From Gemmatimonadales bacterium UBA1120 (GTDB lineage Bacteria > Gemmatimonadota > Gemmatimonadetes > Longimicrobiales > Gaopeijiaceae), in assembly GCA_002313925.1 (NCBI GenBank), contig DCAZ01000115.1:92003-100635 (forward strand): DNA of 8,633 nucleotides, given 5' to 3'. This document shows positions 1 through 5,667 of this stretch, piece after piece. Every line of letters starts with the position of its first letter. Positions within the stretch are counted from its first letter, which is position 1. Below the pieces are notes generated by a model. The model worked only from the letters and a program-made list of their open reading frames with translations, did not search any database and was not told where the DNA came from. Made by a program: the position numbers and the translations under genes.

Positions 1-603
1 TGGGCCAACCTGCACCCCGGTGATTTCATCGCGAGACTCAGGCTCGGCACAGCACTCGTCGGGGAAGAACGGTATACCGACGCTCAGCCCCACCTAGAGG
101 CCGCACGCAAGATTTTCCCGAACTATGGAGGACCGGACAGTCCGTATTGGTATCTGGCCCAAGCCTACAACGGAGTCGGTGATCTTACTGGCGCAGAGCA
201 GGCTCTGTCACAGCTCATCCAGAGATCGGAATCGAACTATGATGCCTATACGATGCACGCGGATGTGCTGGAACAACTGGACCGCCCTAAAGAGGCAGCA
301 GATGCGCTCGATAAAGCAGTACTAGTATGGCCGTATGAAATAGAACTTCACCAGCGACTAGCAACACTCCACGCAGAAGTAGGTAACTATCCTCTGGCGT
401 CGCGCGAAAGGGCCGCCGTCGTCGCTCTGAATCCAACGGACAAGGCCCAAGCACTCTACGCACTGGCGATCGCATACCAGGAGGCAGGTAACCTAATCGG
501 CGCTCGCAGCGCCGTGCTTCAGGCACTCGAAATCGCCCCTAACTTTGACGCTGCCCTTGAACTTCTGCTCATTCTGCGATCTGGCTTACCGGGGGGATCA
601 TGA
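1..603 (+). CDS. TPR-repeat protein, C-terminal part (5' truncated)
   Basis: The frame is open from the first base of the window to the TGA at 601-603, giving 200 residues with no start; the true N-terminus lies upstream. The visible part is almost wholly tetratricopeptide repeats, about five helical pairs near residues 8-41, 47-80, 81-114, 115-148 and 149-182. They show the usual small and aromatic positions, with Pro closing several repeats (FPN at 39-41, NPTD at 144-147, APNF at 179-182). TPR arrays bind other proteins, so a scaffold or partner-recruiting role is plausible, but the catalytic or targeting part, if any, is outside the window. Its stop overlaps the start of the DUF4159 gene (ATGA), so the two are probably translated together. 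An internal ATG at 253 would start inside the third repeat and is not a likely start. TPR proteins are frequent companions of MoxR/VWA operons. The family is clear; the specific function is unknown. Confidence 0.85.
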   Translation, partial: WANLHPGDFIARLRLGTALVGEERYTDAQPHLEAARKIFPNYGGPDSPYWYLAQAYNGVGDLTGAEQALSQLIQRSESNYDAYTMHADVLEQLDRPKEAADALDKAVLVWPYEIELHQRLATLHAEVGNYPLASRERAAVVALNPTDKAQALYALAIAYQEAGNLIGARSAVLQALEIAPNFDAALELLLILRSGLPGGS

Positions 604-1403
604 TTGGTAAGGGCACCAGATTGCTGGTGACCCTGCTCTTCACAGGAGCTGGGGTTGGTTGGATTGCGAGCGAGCGAGGCAGAAGTAGAACACCGGAACT
701 CTCAATCGGGAATCCGCAGTCCTACAGTGACACCAATTCACCCTACGACGGCAAGTATCACTTCTTCAGAGTGCAATACGATGTCGGGCGAGGGTCTTCA
801 GGGTTCTTCCGGAGACGTGAGCCTGCTTGGGCGCACGACTATCCCAGGGCTGAACGGAACTTTCTGAACATCATCCAAGAAACAACGTTCGTCGATTCCC
901 AAACTGAGGGCTCTAACATCCTCCGCCTGAATGACCCCGAAATCTTCAAATATCCAATCGCGTACATCGTTGAAGTTGGTAGCTGGAATCCAACTGAAGA
1001 AGAAGTCGCAGGCCTTGGCACGTACTTGTTGAAGGGCGGATTCTTGATAGTGGATGACACTCGCAACGAACGCGGTAACGAATGGGCAAACTTCGCTTAC
1101 CATATGGAACGGGCGTTGCCGGGTCTTGCACTCACCCCACTCGAACACGATCACCGCGTCTTCGATTCATTCTTCCAGATCGAACCACTGAAGGTGATCC
1201 CACCCTACGGACCACGAAACCCGCAATGGTATGGGATATTTGAAGACAACGACCCAACACAGCGACTGATGGTGGTCTTTAATTTCAATAATGACATTGC
1301 AGAGTACTGGGAATACTCGGATCAGGGATACTATCCGATCGACTTGTCCAATGAAGCGTACAAGCTTGGAGTCAACTATATCGTGTATGGACACACGCAC
1401 TAA
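600..1403 (+). CDS. DUF4159 domain protein, membrane-anchored, standalone form
   Basis: This is a 267-residue protein. Residues 1-7 are basic and residues 8-23 hydrophobic, which looks like a signal anchor; I see neither a lipobox nor a good signal-peptidase site. The rest matches DUF4159 as I know it: FFRVQY (55-60), the AHDYPRAERNF block (78-88), a strand then GGFLIVDD (146-153), the HRVFDSFF motif (185-192), a segment with NND and EYWEY (230-239), and a C-terminal LGVNYIVYGHTH (256-267). The fold is thought to be glutamine-amidotransferase-like. No Cys is present, so a classical amidotransferase nucleophile is absent and a binding or structural role outside the cytoplasm is more likely. 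The ATG at 600 overlaps the upstream stop, and a G-rich stretch just before it is only a weak ribosome site, so translational coupling is likely. In many alphaproteobacteria I recall this domain being fused behind a BatA-like N-terminus; here it is a separate small protein. Function is unknown. Confidence 0.85.
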   Translation: MIGKGTRLLVTLLFTGAGVGWIASERGRSRTPELSIGNPQSYSDTNSPYDGKYHFFRVQYDVGRGSSGFFRRREPAWAHDYPRAERNFLNIIQETTFVDSQTEGSNILRLNDPEIFKYPIAYIVEVGSWNPTEEEVAGLGTYLLKGGFLIVDDTRNERGNEWANFAYHMERALPGLALTPLEHDHRVFDSFFQIEPLKVIPPYGPRNPQWYGIFEDNDPTQRLMVVFNFNNDIAEYWEYSDQGYYPIDLSNEAYKLGVNYIVYGHTH

Positions 1404-1484
1404 TGATCGGACTACTATTGCGCGGAACTGCTTGCTGAACGACTAATCCGGGCCTCGTGAGCCCCATTTGAACTGGAGACAGCC
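1404..1484 (+). other. 81-bp intergenic gap before the MoxR gene
   Basis: This gap holds the ribosome binding site of the next gene and little else that is firm. A TGGACA at 1388-1393 and a TACTAT at 1413-1418 resemble sigma-70 -35 and -10 elements, but the spacer of 19 is long and the first box lies inside the DUF4159 coding end. A short GGGC/GCCC hairpin (1450-1453 with 1461-1464) is not followed by a T run, so it is not a convincing terminator. An ATG at 1403 overlapping the TAA stop opens an 11-codon frame that closes at 1438; I do not call it a gene. Read-through from the upstream genes is the simplest reading. Confidence 0.4.
1475..1479 (+). promoter_or_regulatory. Shine-Dalgarno for the MoxR gene (supports a TTG start)
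   Basis: GGAGA sits five bases upstream of a TTG at 1485. The first in-frame ATG, at 1551 (codon 23), has no comparable purine-rich site in front of it. This spacing is why the TTG is chosen as the start. Confidence 0.65.
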
Positions 1485-2525
1485 TTGGCGGACGAAGCCA
1501 TCGGAACGGTTGCCCTCGATAACGCCGCCGACATAGCACTCGCCGAACGCATGAAAAACGGACGGGAGCGAATCTTGAGTGAGCTTCACAAGCTCATCAT
1601 CGGTCAGGAGGACGTAATCGAGGAAGTCCTGCTTACACTCTTCGTTGGTGGGAATAGTCTTTTGGTCGGCGTGCCAGGTCTCGCCAAGACATTATTGATC
1701 CATACGATCGCTCAGGTCGTCGATCTTAATTTCTCACGGATCCAGTTTACTCCAGATTTGATGCCATCCGATATCACCGGTACAGACATCATCCAAGAAC
1801 AAGCCGATACAGGCCGACGAGAGATGGTTTTCTCACCAGGGCCGGTGTTTGCGAATATCGTCCTTGCTGATGAGATCAACCGCACACCGCCTAAGACCCA
1901 GGCTGCGCTACTCGAGGCGATGCAAGAGCACCGAGTGACAGTGCAGGGGCGCACATACGACCTCAAGGAACCATTCTACGTTTTCGCTACCCAGAATCCG
2001 ATTGAACTCGAGGGAACCTATCCCCTTCCTGAGGCTCAACTCGATCGGTTCATGTTCCAGATCATCATAGACCACATGCCGGAGGACGAAGAACTAGAAG
2101 TCGTGAGGACAACGACTGGCATATTGAAGCCGGAGTTCAGTCGTACAGTGACCGGTCCCGATCTGGTAGCCTTTCAGGAGCTCGTGAGACGGGTTCCTGT
2201 ATCGGAATCCGTCCTCAGGTATGCTGTAGCATTGACTAGAGCCAGTCGCCCGGGTGCTAACGGAGACTCCCTTGACTTCATCAACGAATGGGTCGCGTAC
2301 GGTGCATCGGTTCGGGCAGCACAGTACATGGTGCTTGGATCAAAGGCGAGAGCAATCACACAGGGGCGCTATCACGTCTCCTTTGACGACATACGGGCGT
2401 TAGCTCACCCAGTGCTCCGCCACCGCGTACTGAAGAACTTCCATGCTGAATCAGAGGGGCGCACCTCTGCGGAAATTGTGGACAAACTGTTAGATGCTGT
2501 GCCCTTGCCGTCCTCAGGGATGTAG
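1485..2525 (+). CDS. MoxR-family AAA+ ATPase
   Basis: This is a 346-residue soluble AAA+ ATPase of the MoxR group, slightly longer than the common 310-340 because of an N-terminal tail. Walker A is GVPGLAKT (62-69), the GxPGxAKT form usual in MoxR proteins. Walker B is IVLADEINR (125-133) with the D129-E130 pair. Sensor 1 is in FATQNP (Asn171), the arginine finger is in AQLDRFMF (Arg188), and the sensor 2 region is GASVRAAQ (273-280) with Arg277. All ATPase residues needed for nucleotide binding and hydrolysis are present. Characterised MoxR members act as oligomeric chaperones or remodellers that mature or activate VWA-domain partners. Here the two obvious partners are encoded immediately downstream, the DUF58 gene only 3 bp away. 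The start is TTG, supported by GGAGA five bases upstream. The exact target is unknown. The family call is secure. Confidence 0.95.
   Translation: MADEAIGTVALDNAADIALAERMKNGRERILSELHKLIIGQEDVIEEVLLTLFVGGNSLLVGVPGLAKTLLIHTIAQVVDLNFSRIQFTPDLMPSDITGTDIIQEQADTGRREMVFSPGPVFANIVLADEINRTPPKTQAALLEAMQEHRVTVQGRTYDLKEPFYVFATQNPIELEGTYPLPEAQLDRFMFQIIIDHMPEDEELEVVRTTTGILKPEFSRTVTGPDLVAFQELVRRVPVSESVLRYAVALTRASRPGANGDSLDFINEWVAYGASVRAAQYMVLGSKARAITQGRYHVSFDDIRALAHPVLRHRVLKNFHAESEGRTSAEIVDKLLDAVPLPSSGM
2516..2520 (+). promoter_or_regulatory. Shine-Dalgarno for the DUF58 gene (supports a GTG start)
   Basis: AGGGA lies inside the last codons of the MoxR gene, eight bases before a GTG at 2529. It makes the GTG the best start, and ties translation of the DUF58 gene to arrival of ribosomes at the end of the MoxR gene. 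Confidence 0.6.
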
Positions 2526-2528
2526 CAA

Positions 2529-3443
2529 GTGGCAGTTGCGCGCGGATCTCACTCAGGAGCACAGTTTCTTGATCCAGCGGTCTTAGCGCGGATCAGCAAC
2601 CTGGAACTCTTGGCCAAAACGGTAGTGGATGGCTTCTTGACTGGCCTCCATCGCTCACCGTATCTAGGCTTCAGCCTGGAATTTGCGGAACACCGCCAAT
2701 ACATGCCCGGTGACGATATCCGACGCATCGACTGGAAGCTATTCGGCCGATCCGACCGGCACTACATCAAGCTTTTTGAAGCCGACACAAACGCTAATTT
2801 CAGCGTCCTACTCGATGTCTCTGCATCGATGAGCTACGGGAGCCATGAAGTCTCGAAGCTCGATTATGCGAGGTATTTGGCAGCATGTCTCACGTTTTTC
2901 TCCAATAGACAGAGAGACCGTGTCGGTCTCGTGACCTTCGACCACGACATAGTCGAATACGTGCCCCCGTCGATGAAACACTTGGACACAATCCTGCACT
3001 TACTCGACCGAGCAAGCGCGGGCCGGGCTGGTAGTCTCAGGGAACCTCTACTCAAGATCACCGAACTACTTGGCCGTAAGGGCATCGTCGTCATCGTATC
3101 AGACTTGTACGAGCGTCCCGAGGAGGTCTTCAACTCGATCAGCCTGCTCCGCGCCCGTGGGCATGACGTGATTGTCTTTCATGTACTCGACCCTACTGAA
3201 TTGAGTTTCCCATTCGAAGACTCTTCTAGCTTTGAAGACCTTGAAACGCGCGAACAAATTCCGGTGATACCAAACCGGCTGCGGGACGACTATAAACGCC
3301 TTGTGGCCGAACATGTCGAAACGGTACAACGCCGGTTAACGGAGAACCGGATCGATTACGTGCTATTGGATACTTCCGAGCCACTCGATCTGGCACTTTT
3401 CCAGTACCTCTTGGCTCGTGAACGCTGGACTCGTAAGCGATGA
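2529..3443 (+). CDS. DUF58 family protein with VWA-like core
   Basis: This is a 304-residue protein, the normal length for short DUF58 proteins, and it has no hydrophobic segment, so it is probably cytosolic or peripherally bound. The signature block GDDIRRIDWK (61-70) is the most conserved part of DUF58. It is followed by a VWA-like fold with the metal-site motif LLDVSASM (94-101; Asp96, Ser98, Ser100) and a later Asp192 in VSDLYE. The place where many VWA domains have the metal-site Thr reads AGSL (167-170), so Ser169 may stand in for it. Cys120 is the only cysteine I find in any product of this window. DUF58 genes nearly always sit beside MoxR genes, as here with a 3-bp gap. Its stop overlaps the next start (ATGA), giving a tightly coupled MoxR-DUF58-VWA trio. 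It likely works with the ATPase, perhaps as its adaptor or client; that is inference. The start is GTG with AGGGA upstream. Confidence 0.93.
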   Translation: MAVARGSHSGAQFLDPAVLARISNLELLAKTVVDGFLTGLHRSPYLGFSLEFAEHRQYMPGDDIRRIDWKLFGRSDRHYIKLFEADTNANFSVLLDVSASMSYGSHEVSKLDYARYLAACLTFFSNRQRDRVGLVTFDHDIVEYVPPSMKHLDTILHLLDRASAGRAGSLREPLLKITELLGRKGIVVIVSDLYERPEEVFNSISLLRARGHDVIVFHVLDPTELSFPFEDSSSFEDLETREQIPVIPNRLRDDYKRLVAEHVETVQRRLTENRIDYVLLDTSEPLDLALFQYLLARERWTRKR

Positions 3444-5563
3444 GCCTAGCCTTCCTCGTACCGCTATTTCTGCTTGGTTTAGCCGGTATCGTAGTACCTA
3501 TCCTTGTGCACCTGACACGCCGGCAACGCCGGAATGTAGTCACATTTCCTTCACTGATGTTCCTTGAAAGGATTCCTTTCCAGGAACAGCGACGACGACG
3601 CATTCAACACTGGCTACTCCTCGCCCTGCGCTCGCTTGCCCTTGCACTTCTCGCACTAGCATTTGCGCGCCCTTTTCTTGATCGGAGTGATTTGAGCCTA
3701 GGAGTTGCCTCAGGACCACGAGAGATCGTTGTTCTGCTCGACCAGTCGTATAGCATGGAGATCGGTGACCAATTCACTCGAGCGCTCGACGAAGCTCGCG
3801 AGATCTTCGCTGACCTCGGACCATTGGACCGGGCAAGCCTAGTCGTTTTTGGGCAAGGAGCTCGGGTGGTTGCCCGCTCGACTGGGGATCGCCTTCGGCT
3901 CAACGCGGCATTAGACACCCTCAGCATCAGCTCGTCATCAACCAGCTTCGGACCTGCCCTCAAGGTCGCCCAAACCGTGCTGGAAGAATCAGAGCTGCCT
4001 GTGGGTGAAGTTTATCTGCTTTCAGACTTTCAACGCATAGGATGGGCCGGCGATGAAGGTGTGTATTTGCCAGCTGGTGCCAAGGTCATCTCAATCAAGC
4101 TTTCTGAAGATCCTCCGGACAACATCCAGGTGACAGATGTTGACTTGATCCGCCAGGCAGTTTCGGGACGTGAACGGATTACACCCACTGCCCGCATAGC
4201 CCGTAATGGAGGGGTAGATGCCCTTGAGGTAGATGTCAGCCTCGAGTTAGACGGGCAAGAAATTCAGACCCGAGCCGTAACACTCGATGCCAATGGAGCG
4301 ACGTCAGTCGCGTTCCAACCATTTACAATTTCACAGCCTCACACTCGCGGCTCAATTCGCATTCCTACTGACGAACTCACTGCTGACGACGTGATGAACT
4401 TTGTTGTTTCACCTGGGACAGCCCTGTCCCTGCTCATAATCGATGGTGGTGGTGGAAGCACGGACGCAAGCCTTTACCTGCGCCGAGCATTGGAGATCTC
4501 GGACGATGGTAGGTTCCGCTTGACCCATCGAAGAACCAACAATGTCCGGGCAGAAGATTTAGATGGCACCGATGCCGTAATTATCAACGACGCCAGGATC
4601 GATGGGGTATCGGCAGAACGCTTAAGGAATTTCGTCCAAGCAGGTGGTGGACTTCTCGTTGTTTTAGGAGAAAGATCAGGCTGGCCGGCCTCGGCACAGG
4701 ATCTTCTTCCGGGCGCCGCCGGTGAGCCCCAGGACCGCCTCCAGGGACGTGGGGGACGGCTTGGACATCTTGAGTATGGGCATCCAGTTTTTGAGCCTTT
4801 TTCGGGCCCTCGGAGTGGCGACTTCACTGGTGCACGTTTTTTCCGCGCTCGTAACTTCGTACTCTCCGACTCGGCGAGCGTCCTTGCTCGATTTGATGAC
4901 GGATCCGTAGCCTTCGCTGAACAAGTATACGGGCTCGGTACAGTGCTTGTTTGGACATCGACATTGGACTCTTTCTGGAATGACCTGGCCCTCCAACCGG
5001 TTTATTTGCCATTCATCCATCGAGTGTCTGAGTACATCGGTGGGCGCACCGAAGCACTCCCCTGGTTCACGGTTGGACAAGTCCTCGACCTTGGCGACCC
5101 TGCGGCACTAGCGAGTGCAGGCCTGGTTTCAGCGGAATCAGCAGAACTTTCAGACGATAGAGACCAGGTCGCTCTTACACCTTCGGGGCAATCGATCGAT
5201 CTCTCCTCCGATGACGGACCTAGATATCTGGCACTAGATGAGAGCGGTTTCTATACCATTCGACCGCCTGGCTCAGATCCCGAACGCCCGTTCGTAGTCG
5301 CAGTCAATGTTGAATTGGAAGAATCCAATCTCACTACTCTGGATCCAGAGGAACTAGTGGCTCAGGTAACATCGTCTGCGCCAAACCCTGACGCTGCGCC
5401 GGGATTCGTCCAAGCGACTGCACTCCAAATGGAAGATCAAGAACGGAGACAAGCCCTCTGGAGGTGGGTGCTCATTGCAGCATTCGGCTTACTGGCGGCA
5501 GAGACGCTCATGTCGAACTGGGTATCCCGTCGAACTGCAGCTGCAACGCTGACGACAACCTAG
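3440..5563 (+). CDS. BatA-like membrane protein with VWA domain and glutaminase-like C-terminal region
   Basis: This is a 707-residue protein. Residues 1-80 match the BatA (aerotolerance regulator) N-terminal domain: a hydrophobic segment at about 4-25, HLTRRQRR (24-31), the FPSLMFLERI block (36-45), then a second hydrophobic segment at about 58-76 ending in ARPFL. A VWA domain follows at about 95-220 with a full metal site: DQSYSM (101-106; Asp101, Ser103, Ser105), Thr168 in the STSFG stretch, and Asp196 in LLSDF. After a beta-rich stretch (about 228-325), residues 327-530 look like a glutaminase-like domain without a nucleophile Cys: LLIIDGGGG (331-339), GGGLLVVLG (402-410), GHPVFEPF (447-454) and a closing FIHRVSEYI (525-533). 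A final hydrophobic helix lies at about 675-692. Topology is probably two N-terminal and one C-terminal membrane spans with the central part outside the cytoplasm, though which side holds the VWA domain is not certain. The ATG start overlaps the DUF58 stop with no strong Shine-Dalgarno, pointing to coupling. Bat proteins were named for aerotolerance in Bacteroides; that role should not be assumed here. Confidence 0.9.
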   Translation: MSLAFLVPLFLLGLAGIVVPILVHLTRRQRRNVVTFPSLMFLERIPFQEQRRRRIQHWLLLALRSLALALLALAFARPFLDRSDLSLGVASGPREIVVLLDQSYSMEIGDQFTRALDEAREIFADLGPLDRASLVVFGQGARVVARSTGDRLRLNAALDTLSISSSSTSFGPALKVAQTVLEESELPVGEVYLLSDFQRIGWAGDEGVYLPAGAKVISIKLSEDPPDNIQVTDVDLIRQAVSGRERITPTARIARNGGVDALEVDVSLELDGQEIQTRAVTLDANGATSVAFQPFTISQPHTRGSIRIPTDELTADDVMNFVVSPGTALSLLIIDGGGGSTDASLYLRRALEISDDGRFRLTHRRTNNVRAEDLDGTDAVIINDARIDGVSAERLRNFVQAGGGLLVVLGERSGWPASAQDLLPGAAGEPQDRLQGRGGRLGHLEYGHPVFEPFSGPRSGDFTGARFFRARNFVLSDSASVLARFDDGSVAFAEQVYGLGTVLVWTSTLDSFWNDLALQPVYLPFIHRVSEYIGGRTEALPWFTVGQVLDLGDPAALASAGLVSAESAELSDDRDQVALTPSGQSIDLSSDDGPRYLALDESGFYTIRPPGSDPERPFVVAVNVELEESNLTTLDPEELVAQVTSSAPNPDAAPGFVQATALQMEDQERRQALWRWVLIAAFGLLAAETLMSNWVSRRTAAATLTTT

Positions 5564-5615
5564 CCACAACTCTCTAAAGGCCGAGTCGTAATAAAGAGAA
5601 ACCGCTATCCTGTGG

Positions 5616-5624
5616 TGATATAGC
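5616..5624 (+). promoter_or_regulatory. Possible extended -10 promoter box before the DUF4175 gene
   Basis: TGATATAGC has the TGn extension followed by a hexamer with four of six matches to TATAAT. Transcription from here would begin near 5631 and leave a leader of roughly 37 bases that includes the ribosome site. No convincing -35 box is found at normal spacing. It is a weak candidate, reported because the gap is the largest in the operon. Confidence 0.2.
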
Positions 5625-5655
5625 TTATCGGCCCCTAGGTTGAGCCAGGACGACT

Positions 5656-5664
5656 AAGGAGAGG
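5656..5664 (+). promoter_or_regulatory. Strong Shine-Dalgarno for the DUF4175 gene
   Basis: AAGGAGAGG, the best ribosome site in the window, has its GGAG core six bases before the ATG at 5668. An in-frame TGA at 5665-5667 directly abuts that ATG, so no start further upstream is possible in this frame. A second ATG at codon 8 (5689) has no such site. Confidence 0.8.
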
Positions 5665-5667
5665 TGA

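Larger units (their letters stand above)
5564..5667 (+). other. 104-bp intergenic gap before the DUF4175 gene
   Basis: This is the longest non-coding stretch in the window. It is locally A/T-richer than the genes around 5590-5625, contains the ribosome binding site of the next gene at its end, and has a possible extended -10 box near 5616. A GGCCGA/TCGGCC pair (5579-5584 and 5628-5633) is separated by 43 bases and has no T run, so it is not a normal terminator. I see no open frame with a credible start in it. Confidence 0.5.

Noticed and set aside
600..1403. Active glutamine amidotransferase role for the DUF4159 protein
   Set aside because: The protein has no cysteine at all, so the classical nucleophile is missing.
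1403..1438. An 11-codon frame starting at an ATG that overlaps the DUF4159 stop (TAATG)
   Set aside because: It is too short to judge, has no Shine-Dalgarno of its own and no visible family resemblance. A leader peptide cannot be excluded but is not supported.
1450..1464. A GGGC/GCCC hairpin in the gap before the MoxR gene as a terminator
   Set aside because: The stem is only 4 bp with a 7-base loop, and the following bases are not T-rich.
3440..5563. Assigning the VWA protein to oxygen tolerance because of its BatA-like N-terminus
   Set aside because: The name comes from one Bacteroides study. The domain is widespread, and nothing in this window points to oxidative stress.
5579..5633. An inverted pair GGCCGA / TCGGCC in the gap before the DUF4175 gene as a terminator or operator
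   Set aside because: The arms are six bases with a 43-base spacer and no T run. This is within what chance gives.
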